Part shown: positions 55,194 through 64,000 of the stretch, piece by piece
How the letters are laid out: every line of letters begins with the position of its first letter
Position numbering within the stretch: position 1 is the stretch's first letter
From: Leptolyngbyaceae cyanobacterium
GTDB taxonomy: Bacteria; Cyanobacteriota; Cyanobacteriia; Cyanobacteriales; Aerosakkonemataceae
Assembly (NCBI GenBank): GCA_036703985.1
Contig: DATNQN010000002.1
Span: 53,235-117,234 of the forward strand
Length of the DNA: 64,000 nt
Direction: 5' to 3'
Position numbers and translations under genes: made by a program
Notes under the pieces: generated by a model
Seen by the model: the letters and a program-made list of their open reading frames with translations, nothing else
Told to the model about the DNA's origin: nothing
Database searches by the model: none

Positions 55194-55637
55194 TCAATCT
55201 CTCAATCGTGCTTTGGCAACAGTTTGAGGCAGAACTCCAACTAAAGGAGCTAGTGCATCATCTGGCAAATGGGCAACAGTTTGAGCCTCAAAAAAAGCCT
55301 CAAACTGAGTAATCAATTTTTCTGCTCGTTCCAGAGGTTCTGGCTTATCAGCAATTTGTTTTGTTAACATAATCCACTGACGACGAGTTTTATAAGCAGT
55401 TTGTCTTGCTTCGTAAGACTCTGGCACTACTAAAGAAAAATTTCCCACCGGAATCGCCAGCTGGCAATCCAAATCGAACACTCCACCCACAGCCGCTCCA
55501 GGCCCTGCAAACTCGGCATGATAAGGTTTATGTATGATCAAACCATTACGCTTATTTCGGTTGACAACTAGTAATTTTCCACTACGTAATTGAGCGAGAA
55601 TATCAGAACTGCTTGGGTTTTCTTGTTCGTGTTTCAT
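55194..55637 (-). CDS. conserved hypothetical protein
   Basis: This 147-residue soluble protein has no membrane segment or signal. It has a beta-rich first half (GKLLVVNRNKRNGLIIHKPYHAEFAGPG) and a helical second half (residues about 85-147) with ALAPLVGVLPQTVAKARLRD. I do not recognise a domain. It is well formed and convergent with hisC, downstream of a GNAT gene on the same strand (66-nt gap), so may be co-transcribed with it. Confidence 0.65.
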   Translation of the reverse strand: MKHEQENPSSSDILAQLRSGKLLVVNRNKRNGLIIHKPYHAEFAGPGAAVGGVFDLDCQLAIPVGNFSLVVPESYEARQTAYKTRRQWIMLTKQIADKPEPLERAEKLITQFEAFFEAQTVAHLPDDALAPLVGVLPQTVAKARLRD

Positions 55638-55703
55638 CTTGAATTATTAGGCAATTATTTATTAATTATCGGTCATTAGGTACTAATTAATAGTTAATTA
55701 GAT

Positions 55704-56330
55704 TTACTTTCCAGACAACTGCTTGCGTAACAACAAACGTCGAGGTTGACCAAATAATAAAGAACTCCAACCAGAGTCGATTTGATGCAACCGATATCCT
55801 AGCTTGAAGTAAAGTCGTCGTGCTTTATGGTTATTTTCTAATACGTGGAGATAAATATCTTGGAAACCCCACCCCAAAGCTATTTGCTCGCAATTGAGCA
55901 ATAATTGCTTAGCTATTCCCTGCCGACGGCACTCAGTCTTTACCGCTAAATTAGATATATAAGGATACTGAGATACTCCCATTAGCGGCCAAGGATAAGT
56001 CGATCGCAGAGACATTTCCAGAGTTCCCACCGGGTAATTCAACTCATCAGAACGAATGCAGGCAGTCTCTACTGCCACCAGACAAACATACCGAGGGGAA
56101 TTGGATTGCAGGCGATTTCGTAAATCTTCGTAAATGCCCAGGCGCAACAACGGATAAATCCATCCACCCATACCCTGACGGGAATGAAAGCTATCAGCTA
56201 AAATTTCGGCAAGGCCAGCCAAGTCTCTTGCTTTGGCAGCGCGGACTTGGAAATGAAAAGAACCGGGTAATTCACCGTTCGTTCCTGGCGGGCTGTATTT
56301 CGAGGAAGAGGAAAAGGAAAAAGGTTTCAC
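55704..56330 (-). CDS. GNAT-family N-acetyltransferase
   Basis: This 208-residue protein has a complete GNAT fold from about 25. The acetyl-CoA pyrophosphate loop is RRQGIAKQLL, preceded by YISNLAVKTECR, followed by the Tyr-containing NNHKARRLYFKLGYR. It resembles RimI-type enzymes but could act on proteins, amines or small molecules. The N-terminal 20 residues are Ser/Pro-rich and may not be part of the fold. Confidence 0.85.
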   Translation of the reverse strand: MKPFSFSSSSKYSPPGTNGELPGSFHFQVRAAKARDLAGLAEILADSFHSRQGMGGWIYPLLRLGIYEDLRNRLQSNSPRYVCLVAVETACIRSDELNYPVGTLEMSLRSTYPWPLMGVSQYPYISNLAVKTECRRQGIAKQLLLNCEQIALGWGFQDIYLHVLENNHKARRLYFKLGYRLHQIDSGWSSLLFGQPRRLLLRKQLSGK

Positions 56331-56801
56331 AACTGTTTAAAGTTTGACATTTGCCAAAGCTGATGCCGGATTAATCTTAGCTCAGCCAGGGAGCGATCGC
56401 AGCTAAGAAGAGGGAGCAGCCACCACTAACTGCATGATATATCTTGCTTAGGGTGTATTAATCTGGGAAGTAGAAGACTATCGGGCAGCTAGGCAAGCTT
56501 TGCTGCGCCACGATAGGATAGTGTCCCGATCGGTAATGCTAAACTGGTATTTCTTTGACAGCGTGACGAAGCGTGCGTGCCAATCGTGTCTCTTACTTCA
56601 TACTGGTACTATAACTTTCGCGAACTCTTTTTTTCACTCAAGAGTTAAAGCTAGCCTTAAATCGGGCAACCTTAAGAAGAGCGAGCCAACAAAGTTACGG
56701 GCTTCTCAGTTTAGGCTAAAAATTTTAGTTGCCAATATTTCTACTACCTATCTCGGTGCGATCTACTAAAGGAACATACAAACGAAAATCTAGCCGGAGT
56801 A
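56331..56801. other. intergenic region upstream of signalling gene, nothing recognised
   Basis: This 471-nt stretch contains a short GCAGC/GCTGC hairpin near 56484-56505 and no repeat arrays. An 89-codon frame at 56500-56769 has non-coding composition. It presumably includes promoters for the divergent GNAT gene and the signalling gene. Confidence 0.45.
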
Positions 56802-57095
56802 ATGGAGGACACCCAAGTGGATTGTTCATGTCCCCAAAGCGAGATACCAGACCGAAAGATTAAAAATTTATACTTAGCAAAAGGTTGCTTTTCGATCGAC
56901 AACCGACAGGGGTGGTTTACCTATGAGTTTAAAGATAACAACCGTTCGCGCACTAATCAAGTTGCAATCAACTTAGGGAGGAATCAAAATTTTATTACAG
57001 CGGCTAGTGGTAAAGGTCTTAGTTATAAAACCCTATATTCCAACCGCTCGAACTTCAACAGTTTACCATCCGTTGATAGTATCCGGCTCCGGTAG
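56802..57095 (+). CDS. possible small hypothetical protein
   Basis: A 97-codon frame starts at an ATG with CCGGAG five nt upstream and ends 51 nt before the large hybrid kinase gene. It is rich in Asn and Ser with three cysteines, and has no recognised domain. Base composition and residue use do not clearly look coding; it may be leader sequence instead. Confidence 0.25.
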   Translation: MEDTQVDCSCPQSEIPDRKIKNLYLAKGCFSIDNRQGWFTYEFKDNNRSRTNQVAINLGRNQNFITAASGKGLSYKTLYSNRSNFNSLPSVDSIRLR

Positions 57096-57146
57096 TCCGA
57101 TGAGACGGTTTTTCATCCGAGAATACCCTAAGCAGGAGAGCGGTGC

Positions 57147-60100
57147 ATGAAATCTCAAAATATGGTTAAACCGAAAATTCTGGTGGTTGATGACGAACCA
57201 GATAATCTCGACCTGCTATATCGTACCTTCTACCGGGAGTATAAAGTTCTCCGGGCAGAATCGGGGCCGGCAGCCCTCGAAATTCTGGCCAAGGAGAAAG
57301 ATATCGCGGTGATTATCTCGGATCAGCGGATGCCGATGATGAGCGGTACTGAGTTTTTGAGCCTGACTGCGACTCAGTATCCGGATATCATCCGAATTAT
57401 TTTAACTGGCTATACGGATGTAGAGGATTTGGTAGAGGCGATTAACAGTGGTAAGGTGTTCAAATACGTCACCAAACCTTGGGAATCGGAACACCTGCAA
57501 GGAGTGGTACGGCAAGCTTTGGATACGCACAATGTTCTGAAGACTCGTACTCAGGAACTTTGTCGTACTCTGCGTCAGGAATCTTTATTAAATACAGTTA
57601 CTAATACAATTCGTTCTCGTACTGATTATCGGCAAATCCTCCAGACGATCGTCAATACGGTCGGTCATATGTTAGAGGCAGATATATGTATTTTGCGTCC
57701 TTCCCAAGATAACCGAATGGCGGATGAATGGTTTGTTTACCAAAAAAAGGGAAACGCACCAGAAGATTTATTATCACCTGATGAGAGTACCAAATCCGAG
57801 TTGGCTGATGCGGGTTTATCGTTGTTTAGCCTGCTAGGGCAAACTGTCTGGGAAACGCATGATGTAATGGTATTCGATGATGTCAACTCGGACGATCGCA
57901 TTCAAGGCGATACCCCCGAAAACAAGCTCAAGAGTGCGGCTTACCAATCGGCAGATATTCGATCGAGCTTGATCGTTCCTTTGATTTGCCAACAAGAATT
58001 AATTGCCGTCCTCGCCCTACACCAATGCGGACAACCCCGCCGCTGGCAAGATGATGAAGTACAATTGGTGTTTATGGTGGCGGATCAAGCGGCGCTAGCT
58101 TTGGCGCAAGCCCGGGCTTACGAGCGATCCCTGGCAATGGCCAAACGAGAAGCTTTAATCAATACGATTACCAGTGCCATTCGATCGAGTCTAGAACCGC
58201 AAGCAATTTTTGCCGCGATTACCCAGCAACTCGGGCAAGCTTTAAACGTAGATGGATGTGCGCTTTCCCTGTGGACTGAGTGCGATGAATTCGTTCAGTG
58301 CGTGGGGTTATATGACAAAAATCTTCAATCTTCTTTTGCCAGCGAGGAAGCAAAGTTTTCCAGCCACAATAATGGTAGAAGTACGTCTCAAAATGTAGAG
58401 AAACTGCGTTCGACATCTCTACTCCCATCATCAGATGCGGCGCTTTCTGTTTTGAAATCTCAAAATATTTCCCAGTTACCGCAGTCGTTGGTGCCGATTG
58501 CAGGTAATCCCGTTTTACAGCAATTAATCGCCACTCAACAACCTGTCGTAATTCACGATTTAGAGCAAGAACCGGAAATGAAAGGATTTGATTTGCCTTT
58601 GCGATCGTCGGCAGCTGCTTTAATGGTAGTACCGCTGGTGTCGGAAGGCAAAATTATTGGCAGCATTACTTTGCGGGAAGCCACGAAGTCTCGCCACTGG
58701 CAACAGGTAGAAGTTGACTTGGCCCAAGCTGTCGCTGCCCAAGCTGCGATCGCCGTAGAACACGCCCGCCTGTATCAAAAAACCCTCCAACAAGCAGAAC
58801 GCCTACAAGAATTAGACCGCCAAAAAACGGAATTCTTCCAAAATATTTCTCACGAGTTCCGCACTCCCCTCACGCTGATGATGGGTCCATTAGAATCGGT
58901 GGTCGGTCAAAGCCAAGATTTACCATACGATCAAGCAGCGATCGCCCTTCGCAACTGTCGCCGCTTGCTGCGTCTGGTCAATCAACTACTAGATTTGCAA
59001 CGTCTGGATGCCGGCAGAATGCAGGCGAGTTTTCGTCCTTGCGATTTGGTGAATATGGTCAGCCAAATTGTCGAATCTTTTCGCCCTTACTGCGAGAAAA
59101 AAGGTTTGCGTTTGGTGACGGAACTCAACACCTGCCCCAAATTGTATTTAGACCCGGAAAAATTTGATAAGGTTCTCTACAATTTGTTATCGAATGCGAT
59201 GAAGTTTACCGAGGCGGGAGGCAGTATTGCCGTCAAAGTAGAACCGGCAGGGGATCACATTCGCATTCAAGTTAAGGATACCGGGATCGGCATTCGCACC
59301 GAACAAATTCCCCATTTGTTTGAACGCTTCCGCCAAGCCGAAGGGTCGGTGAATCGTTCTTATGAAGGTAGCGGATTGGGTTTGGCTCTGGTAAAAGAAC
59401 TAGTGGAACTGCACGGCGGTCAAATTTCCGTAGAGTCGATCTATCAAGCGGGAACTACTTTTACGGTTTGGATGCCGACGGGAACTGCCCATTTGCCTTT
59501 AGAACAAGTGTTGGAAGTGCCGACGCAAATTCAGTCCGGGCGGGCGGCAGTGGAGTTGGCAGATTTGGAATTGCTACAAATGGATGGGTCTGGCGATCGC
59601 ACTTCCACCTCCAATGGAGAATCTTCGGTCACTCAAACCATGAGTCGGACTATTTTGGTCGTAGACGATAACTCAGACTTGCGAAGTTACGTCTCCAGAG
59701 TTCTCAAAGCATCGGGTTTTGAAGTGTTGACCGCCCGCGATGGGGCAGAAGGTTTCGGGGTAACTAGCGAGAAACATCCCGATTTGATCGTGACGGATTT
59801 GATGATGCCTGTGGTTTCCGGTTTGGATATGATTCGGATGATCCGGGAACAGGCGGACATCAAGGGAACGCCGATTATTTTGCTCACCGCTAAAGTAGAT
59901 GAGGATACGCGAATTGAAGGAACCGAACAAGGGGCGGATATTTATTTAGCTAAACCTTTCAATGACCGGGAGTTGTTAGCGGCGGTGCGGAATTTGATCG
60001 CCCTGAAAGAAAACGAACGGAAGTTGGGAGAGTTGAATAGTTATCTCACCGAATCGGTACTCAAGCGCTTTTTACCGCCATCGTTGGTACAAAAGGCAGC

Positions 60101-60698
60101 CACCGGCAATTTATCTCTGGATTTGCGTCCGGAACCTAAGTTAGTGACGGTTTTGTTTAGCGATATCGTCGGTTTTACCCAGTTGTCCAATACCTTACGA
60201 AGCCGCCGGGTAGCCGAGTTGTTGAATCAATATTTTGAATACATGACGAGGGCGGTGTTTAATAACGGCGGCACCGTAGATAAGTTTATGGGAGATGCGG
60301 TGTTGGCTTTATTCGGTACGCCAGAGGAGTTGACCCCAAACGATCAGGTAAAGCGGGCGATCGCAGCAGCAAGGCAAATGCGAATATTCTTAGATGAATT
60401 GAACGGTCGCTGGCACGAACAAGGCATTCCCCAAGTGCAATTCCGCTGCGGAATTCATCAAGGAACCGCAGTAGTAGGGATGTTTGGCAGTTCCGAACGA
60501 GCCGATTATACTGCGATCGGCCCTACCGTGAATATCGCCTCCCGCCTCCAACAAGCCGCCCAACCCGATTCCATCCTGGTTTCGGCAGCCGTCGCCGACT
60601 ATCTCGATGAGTCGGAAATTACCAAAGGCAGCCCCCTCCAACTGAAAGGGGTGGATGAAACCGTTCTCACGTTTATCGTAGACCCCAAACTCAAGTAA
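57147..60698 (+). CDS. REC-GAF-GAF-histidine kinase-REC-adenylate cyclase
   Basis: This 1183-residue cytosolic protein joins phosphotransfer and cyclic-nucleotide signalling. Domains in order: REC1 (about 8-125, acceptor D59), two GAF domains (about 140-330 and 340-550), HisKA with H569 in FQNISHEFRTP, HATPase (N683 in NAMKF, DTGIGI, GSGLGLAL), REC2 (834-950, acceptor D884), and a class III cyclase (about 995-1165). In the cyclase D1006 and D1050 bind metal, K1046 and D1120 predict adenine specificity, and N1129/R1133 are transition-state residues. All catalytic residues needed are present. AGGAG precedes the ATG. The GAF ligands and phosphorelay partner are unknown. Confidence 0.93.
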   Translation: MKSQNMVKPKILVVDDEPDNLDLLYRTFYREYKVLRAESGPAALEILAKEKDIAVIISDQRMPMMSGTEFLSLTATQYPDIIRIILTGYTDVEDLVEAINSGKVFKYVTKPWESEHLQGVVRQALDTHNVLKTRTQELCRTLRQESLLNTVTNTIRSRTDYRQILQTIVNTVGHMLEADICILRPSQDNRMADEWFVYQKKGNAPEDLLSPDESTKSELADAGLSLFSLLGQTVWETHDVMVFDDVNSDDRIQGDTPENKLKSAAYQSADIRSSLIVPLICQQELIAVLALHQCGQPRRWQDDEVQLVFMVADQAALALAQARAYERSLAMAKREALINTITSAIRSSLEPQAIFAAITQQLGQALNVDGCALSLWTECDEFVQCVGLYDKNLQSSFASEEAKFSSHNNGRSTSQNVEKLRSTSLLPSSDAALSVLKSQNISQLPQSLVPIAGNPVLQQLIATQQPVVIHDLEQEPEMKGFDLPLRSSAAALMVVPLVSEGKIIGSITLREATKSRHWQQVEVDLAQAVAAQAAIAVEHARLYQKTLQQAERLQELDRQKTEFFQNISHEFRTPLTLMMGPLESVVGQSQDLPYDQAAIALRNCRRLLRLVNQLLDLQRLDAGRMQASFRPCDLVNMVSQIVESFRPYCEKKGLRLVTELNTCPKLYLDPEKFDKVLYNLLSNAMKFTEAGGSIAVKVEPAGDHIRIQVKDTGIGIRTEQIPHLFERFRQAEGSVNRSYEGSGLGLALVKELVELHGGQISVESIYQAGTTFTVWMPTGTAHLPLEQVLEVPTQIQSGRAAVELADLELLQMDGSGDRTSTSNGESSVTQTMSRTILVVDDNSDLRSYVSRVLKASGFEVLTARDGAEGFGVTSEKHPDLIVTDLMMPVVSGLDMIRMIREQADIKGTPIILLTAKVDEDTRIEGTEQGADIYLAKPFNDRELLAAVRNLIALKENERKLGELNSYLTESVLKRFLPPSLVQKAATGNLSLDLRPEPKLVTVLFSDIVGFTQLSNTLRSRRVAELLNQYFEYMTRAVFNNGGTVDKFMGDAVLALFGTPEELTPNDQVKRAIAAARQMRIFLDELNGRWHEQGIPQVQFRCGIHQGTAVVGMFGSSERADYTAIGPTVNIASRLQQAAQPDSILVSAAVADYLDESEITKGSPLQLKGVDETVLTFIVDPKLK

Positions 60699-60796
60699 CC
60701 TGAGAAGAAATTTTTGCAGAGGATAGCTAGTTTTTCGTAAGTTGTGTTATTGTAATTAATGCGTGTCTGATAAATGTTTTTCAAGTCGCTCTAACT

Positions 60797-60867
60797 GCGG
60801 GTGTAGTTTAGTGGTAAAACTTTAGCCTTCCAAGCTAATAATGCGGGTTCGATTCCCGCCACCCGCT
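60797..60867 (+). tRNA. tRNA-Gly (anticodon TCC)
   Basis: A 71-nt cloverleaf: acceptor GCGGGTG/CACCCGC (60797-60803 and 60860-60866), anticodon arm TTAGC-CTTCCAA-GCTAA with anticodon TCC, and T arm GCGGG-TTCGATT-CCCGC. The discriminator base is T and CCA is not encoded, as usual in cyanobacteria. Confidence 0.96.
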
Positions 60868-61070
60868 TTGAAAAAATCTAGTAATATCAAGTGTTTGATT
60901 CATACCTACTTGGTAATCATTTTGTTTATTGGTCGGGTATGAAATTATCAAATTGTAGAGAGATTTCCGATCGTATAGCAACCATCAAGGCAGTTAAAGC
61001 ATTTTTAATTGCTGAAACTCTAATTATTAGTCTCTTCGTCCCCTAGCCCCTAACCCCTATTCTCTAGCTA

Positions 61071-61102
61071 TAAAAACCAGGGCAGGCAACTATGCCTACC
61101 CT
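61071..61102 (-). terminator. Rho-independent terminator
   Basis: On the minus strand AGGGTAGGCA and TGCCTGCCCT form a 10-bp stem (one G-U pair) with a 4-nt loop, followed by GGTTTTTA. It lies about 55 nt past the stop of the gene at 61156-61488. Confidence 0.75.
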
Positions 61103-61155
61103 AACAAAAAAGGAATTAGTGAGAGAAACTATTCCCAGAAGAACCGATTTAGTTA

Positions 61156-61488
61156 TTATTTACCTTCAACTTTTTCAAGAGCTTTGCCGATTTTTTCTTC
61201 TACGGACTCAACGCCTTTGGTATTTTCAGGACGCTTCATTTTGTCAATATCAGCGGTTCCTTGTACTTCATTTAAACCAGGATTGGTTTCTTCGATCTGC
61301 TTGTTAATATCGTAGGGATCGGACAACACGGCTTCTTGTGACTTGCGCTCGATATCTAATAAATTTGCTTCGCCACCAGTGGGGCTGCTAGGATTGGCGC
61401 TGTAAGCTGGCAAGGTATAAGAAAACAACAGTAAAACAGAAAAACAAGCAGCAATTAAAAAGCGAATAGAACGCAATAAAGCAGACAT
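61156..61488 (-). CDS. small exported hypothetical protein
   Basis: This 110-residue protein has a strong signal peptide (hydrophobic core about 9-26, cleavage likely after AYS at 30). The mature part of about 80 residues is hydrophilic and acidic/basic mixed (IERKSQEAVLSDPYD, VESVEEKIGKALEKVEGK), predicted helical, with no Cys. I recognise no family. A periplasmic or lumenal location is inferred. It has its own terminator and appears monocistronic. Confidence 0.7.
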   Translation of the reverse strand: MSALLRSIRFLIAACFSVLLLFSYTLPAYSANPSSPTGGEANLLDIERKSQEAVLSDPYDINKQIEETNPGLNEVQGTADIDKMKRPENTKGVESVEEKIGKALEKVEGK

Positions 61489-61675
61489 AGTAAGCTTCTC
61501 CTTATCTAAGAAATTGACAAATATGGGGCCTTTAATTAGCTAAAATCAAGCTTTTTTAGTTGACCTTCTTTATATTTGCTCAAATTTTTTCGCTTACTGC
61601 ATCTGTATCTGGATATATCTGTTGCGCTTGCTATAGCAGTCAGTAATCAACCAAAAGGGGTATTAGTTAACTAAA

Positions 61676-61969
61676 TCAGTTGAGAGAGAAAAATTCTATA
61701 CTCGGTAATAAGGGGTCTTTAATCACGCCTACACCTACAAAACCCCAACGGTTGAGCAGACTTTTTAGCTGGCTACCCGGTATAGATTCCACGCCAAAGC
61801 GATCGGCTATATCCCTACCATGAGTATTCAGATAGCTCAACGCCTCGAAATCTTCTCTGAATAAGAGTAAGTAACCGCCATCGCCCGGTTTCCCTCCCCC
61901 TGCTGGATGGGCTGTCACATAGCGTCCGTCTGCTTTTGAACGAATTAGATAATGAATTTGGGAAAACAT
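61676..61969 (-). CDS. conserved hypothetical protein
   Basis: The ATG at 61969 gives 97 residues; the frame can be extended to 62035, but the added 22 residues look like intergenic translation. The protein starts MFSQIHYLIRSKADGRYV and contains the Gly-rich AHPAGGGKPGDGGYLLLF. No domain is recognised, but it resembles a short cyanobacterial conserved protein. It follows the permease gene on the same strand. Confidence 0.65.
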   Translation of the reverse strand: MFSQIHYLIRSKADGRYVTAHPAGGGKPGDGGYLLLFREDFEALSYLNTHGRDIADRFGVESIPGSQLKSLLNRWGFVGVGVIKDPLLPSIEFFSLN

Positions 61970-62047
61970 AGTTTGAAAATGGAGAATAGAGAATGGGGAA
62001 TAATGATTACGTTCGCTCGATTCCCCTTTGAGCAAGTTCGCGATCGA

Positions 62048-63109
62048 CTAATTCAAGTTTTCCAAACTAATGCGAGGATCGACAACTTTCAAAAGCACAT
62101 CTGCTAATAAATTACCCGCGATCAACATTACCGCTCCCATCATCAAACTTGCCATTACTAAATACAAATCTTGTCGCAATACAGCATCCAAAATTAGCTT
62201 ACCTAAACCAGGCCAATTAAAAAAGTTTTCTGTAATGAAAGCACCACTTAATAACCCAGCAAACTCGAAGCCAAGTAACGTGATTAATGGATTAACTGCA
62301 TTGCGGAGAGCGTGAACGTAAATCACCTTATTTTCTGCCAAACCTTTGGCTCTAGCAGTCTGAATATAATCTTGACGCAAAACATCTAACAATTCTCCCC
62401 GCATGATGCGCTGCAAACCTGCAAACCCAGTAATAGTTAATGCCAAAGTAGGTAAAATCATGTGCCAACCTATATCCAAAACTTTCCCCAAAGGAGTGAG
62501 TTCTGAATAATAAATGCTTGTCATACCGCCAACCGGAAACAAGGGAGAAGTATTCTGGGCCAAAATCAATAGGAGCAAGGCAGTAATAAAGCTGGGAAAA
62601 CCTTGTCCGGTGTAACTAATTAACTGGAGAAAACTATCGATTCGCTTGTTATGTTTGACAGCAGCGATAATTCCCAACGGAATGGCGATCGCCCAAGTTA
62701 CCACCAAAGAAGATATCGCTAACAGCAGGGTATTGGGAATTCTCTCCCACAATAAAGACGATACCGATCGCTGATAAACAAAACTCGTACCGAAATCTCC
62801 TTTAGTAACAATTCGCCACAGCCATAAAAAATACTGCTCTATCCACGAGCGATCCAAACCAAACTGCTGCTTTAACTCGGCAATTCGTTCTGGTGAAATC
62901 TTCGGATTTTGCCGCAGAGTATCGATGTAATCCCCAGGTGCTAACTGAATCACGAAAAAAGACAAAGCGGATGCTAAAAGCAGAGTTAACAGTGCTTGTA
63001 ACACTCGCTTGACAATATAAACAAAAGTCTCGCTGGTAACTAAATTCAGCAACCAATCCGAAGTAACCTCTAACCACCCGCGAGGGGAAGATTCTTTAGT
63101 AGAAGTCAT
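62048..63109 (-). CDS. ABC transporter permease, DppB/OppB type
   Basis: This 353-residue membrane protein has an extended cytosolic N-terminus (about 35 residues), then six membrane segments. The family landmarks are QLAPGDYIDTLR after helix one, the ARAKGLAENKVIYVHALRNAV EAA-like loop, and the ending TENFFNWPGLGKLI. The substrate class is peptides, nickel or related oligopeptide-like solutes; the partner genes (second permease, ATPases and binding protein) are outside the window, so the substrate is unresolved. Confidence 0.9.
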   Translation of the reverse strand: MTSTKESSPRGWLEVTSDWLLNLVTSETFVYIVKRVLQALLTLLLASALSFFVIQLAPGDYIDTLRQNPKISPERIAELKQQFGLDRSWIEQYFLWLWRIVTKGDFGTSFVYQRSVSSLLWERIPNTLLLAISSLVVTWAIAIPLGIIAAVKHNKRIDSFLQLISYTGQGFPSFITALLLLILAQNTSPLFPVGGMTSIYYSELTPLGKVLDIGWHMILPTLALTITGFAGLQRIMRGELLDVLRQDYIQTARAKGLAENKVIYVHALRNAVNPLITLLGFEFAGLLSGAFITENFFNWPGLGKLILDAVLRQDLYLVMASLMMGAVMLIAGNLLADVLLKVVDPRISLENLN

Positions 63110-63243
63110 CTAAATCCAGACTCCATTTCACTTAAATTAATTTTAAAGGGGAGAGGGAAAGCGGAAAGGATGAAGTATGAAGTAAAAAATTTTTTCTCTA
63201 TCCTATCTTCTTTTCCCTTTCCCTCTCCCGCTACCCTTATTCA
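63110..63243. other. intergenic region
   Basis: Upstream of the permease gene, this stretch has a GGATGAA-type unit near 63165 and C/T-rich tracts. No gene or terminator is visible. Confidence 0.4.
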
Positions 63244-63398
63244 TAACGTAAGTTGCTAGTTATAAGGTTTAGGCTGGTAGTGAAATGAAAAGACGATTCA
63301 AAATTGAAACCTTTTTCAGATGATTTACTTCTAATCCCTTCTTTCCCTAACCCCTAGCCCCTACCTTCCTAAGTTTTGATAACTAGCAACTTGAGTTA
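63244..63398. mobile_element. MITE-like element with 20-bp terminal inverted repeats
   Basis: TAACGTAAGTTGCTAGTTAT (63244-63263) matches the reverse complement of 63379-63398 at 18 of 20 positions, with a perfect 14-bp inner core. The 155-nt unit contains no reading frame. The right end overlaps the apt stop codon. No flanking duplication is obvious, so it may instead be a regulatory inverted repeat. Confidence 0.4.
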
Positions 63399-63914
63399 AT
63401 ACTCAACTAATGTCACGATCGGTACTTGCGGCAGTTTTTGGCGTCCGCCCAAATCCCGTAATTCGACGATAAACCCAAAACCCACTAATTCGCAGCTACA
63501 CTGCTGCACTAACTTTGCCGTAGCAGCCGCCGTTCCGCCAGTAGCCATCAAATCATCTACAATCAAAATGCGACAACCAGGTTGGAAAGCATCCTTGTGT
63601 ACCTCCAGCCGATCCATTCCGTATTCGAGTTCGTACTCCACCGAGTAAACCTCAGAAGGCAGCTTACCGGGCTTGCGGACAGGAATAAACCCAGCCCCTA
63701 AGCGATAAGCTAAAGGCGTACCAAAAATGAAACCGCGAGATTCCATTCCTACTACGTAATCGATCGCAGGGAAAGTTTCCTGACATTTTTCAGTCAAAAT
63801 ATCGACTGTATAGCGCAACCCTTGAGGGTCTCGCAACAAGGTAGTGATATCTCGAAATAAAATTCCCGGCTTGGGAAAATCTGGAATATCGCGAATCAGT
63901 GACTTTAAATCCAT
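63396..63914 (-). CDS. apt: adenine phosphoribosyltransferase
   Basis: This 172-residue enzyme converts adenine and PRPP to AMP in purine salvage. The PRPP motif [16 protein letters not shown] and the Apt-specific [30 protein letters not shown] are both present, and the N-terminus [23 protein letters not shown] is canonical. Its stop codon falls in the MITE-like inverted repeat end. Confidence 0.96.
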   Translation of the reverse strand: MDLKSLIRDIPDFPKPGILFRDITTLLRDPQGLRYTVDILTEKCQETFPAIDYVVGMESRGFIFGTPLAYRLGAGFIPVRKPGKLPSEVYSVEYELEYGMDRLEVHKDAFQPGCRILIVDDLMATGGTAAATAKLVQQCSCELVGFGFIVELRDLGGRQKLPQVPIVTLVEY

Positions 63915-64000
63915 AGGCTTTTCATAGAGATCGATCGTGCGTGGGTAGTGGCATCTAGTTAGAGTGGCAAGGGGGCAGGGGGCAGGAGGCAGGGGGAAAG

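Noticed and set aside
56500..56769. 89-codon plus-strand frame upstream of the hybrid kinase
   Set aside because: Starts in a region without a ribosome binding site and has non-coding residue composition.
57070..57120. Hammerhead-like CCGATGAG stretch with a small hairpin
   Set aside because: The conserved core is CTGATGA and the matching GAAA element and three stems are absent.

Overview
The window looks like chromosomal DNA of a filamentous, Oscillatoriales-like cyanobacterium. The HIP1 octamer GCGATCGC is dense, genes are of cyanobacterial type (short-form Hfq next to dapF, ThiD2-ThiE fusion, DUF1517, DUF1574/SGNH protein, phosphoenolpyruvate carboxylase), and intergenic regions carry many 7-nt-period tandem repeats. 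No ribosomal RNA and no intact transposase gene is present.

Layout. 0-7.4 kb: a CPA1 Na+/H+ antiporter, an MBOAT acyltransferase with a large four-repeat SGNH partner, and a small membrane protein. 7.5-20 kb: ppc, a Ser/Thr kinase with zinc ribbon, a secreted VWA protein, a GPH sugar symporter, a phosphoribosyltransferase, an AEC carrier, a VanY-type carboxypeptidase and mrdA (PBP2). 20-25 kb: a polyamine-type ABC transporter potA-D-B-C. 25-38 kb: a RibD/DHFR-like reductase, an alpha/beta hydrolase, DUF1517, thiE-thiS, a beta-helix/SPOR protein, a Thg1-like 3'-5' polymerase, a PD-(D/E)XK nuclease, dapF, hfq and three small membrane-anchored proteins.

38-53.9 kb is a defence island. A 24-repeat CRISPR array (39125-40860) lies downstream of a full type I-D cas set, all on the minus strand: cas10d-csc2-csc1-cas3, two inserted PD-(D/E)XK genes (a 201-aa protein and a DUF1016/YhcG protein), then cas6-cas4-cas1-cas2, leader and array. 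A divergent WYL regulator sits at the head. The array is read toward an Rpn/DUF4351-type nuclease gene. Eroded fragments of the DUF1016 gene lie at both ends of the effector module, evidence of rearrangement or cassette exchange. The predicted crRNA promoter (TTGACA, 18 nt, TACTTT) is readable in the leader.

54-64 kb: hisC, a GNAT acetyltransferase, an 1183-aa REC-GAF-GAF-histidine kinase-REC-adenylate cyclase, tRNA-Gly(TCC), small conserved proteins, a DppB-type permease and apt, the last two separated by a MITE-like element.

I found no wholly new system. The least ordinary items are the rearranged type I-D locus with embedded nucleases, the four-repeat SGNH/MBOAT pair and the Thg1-like protein.
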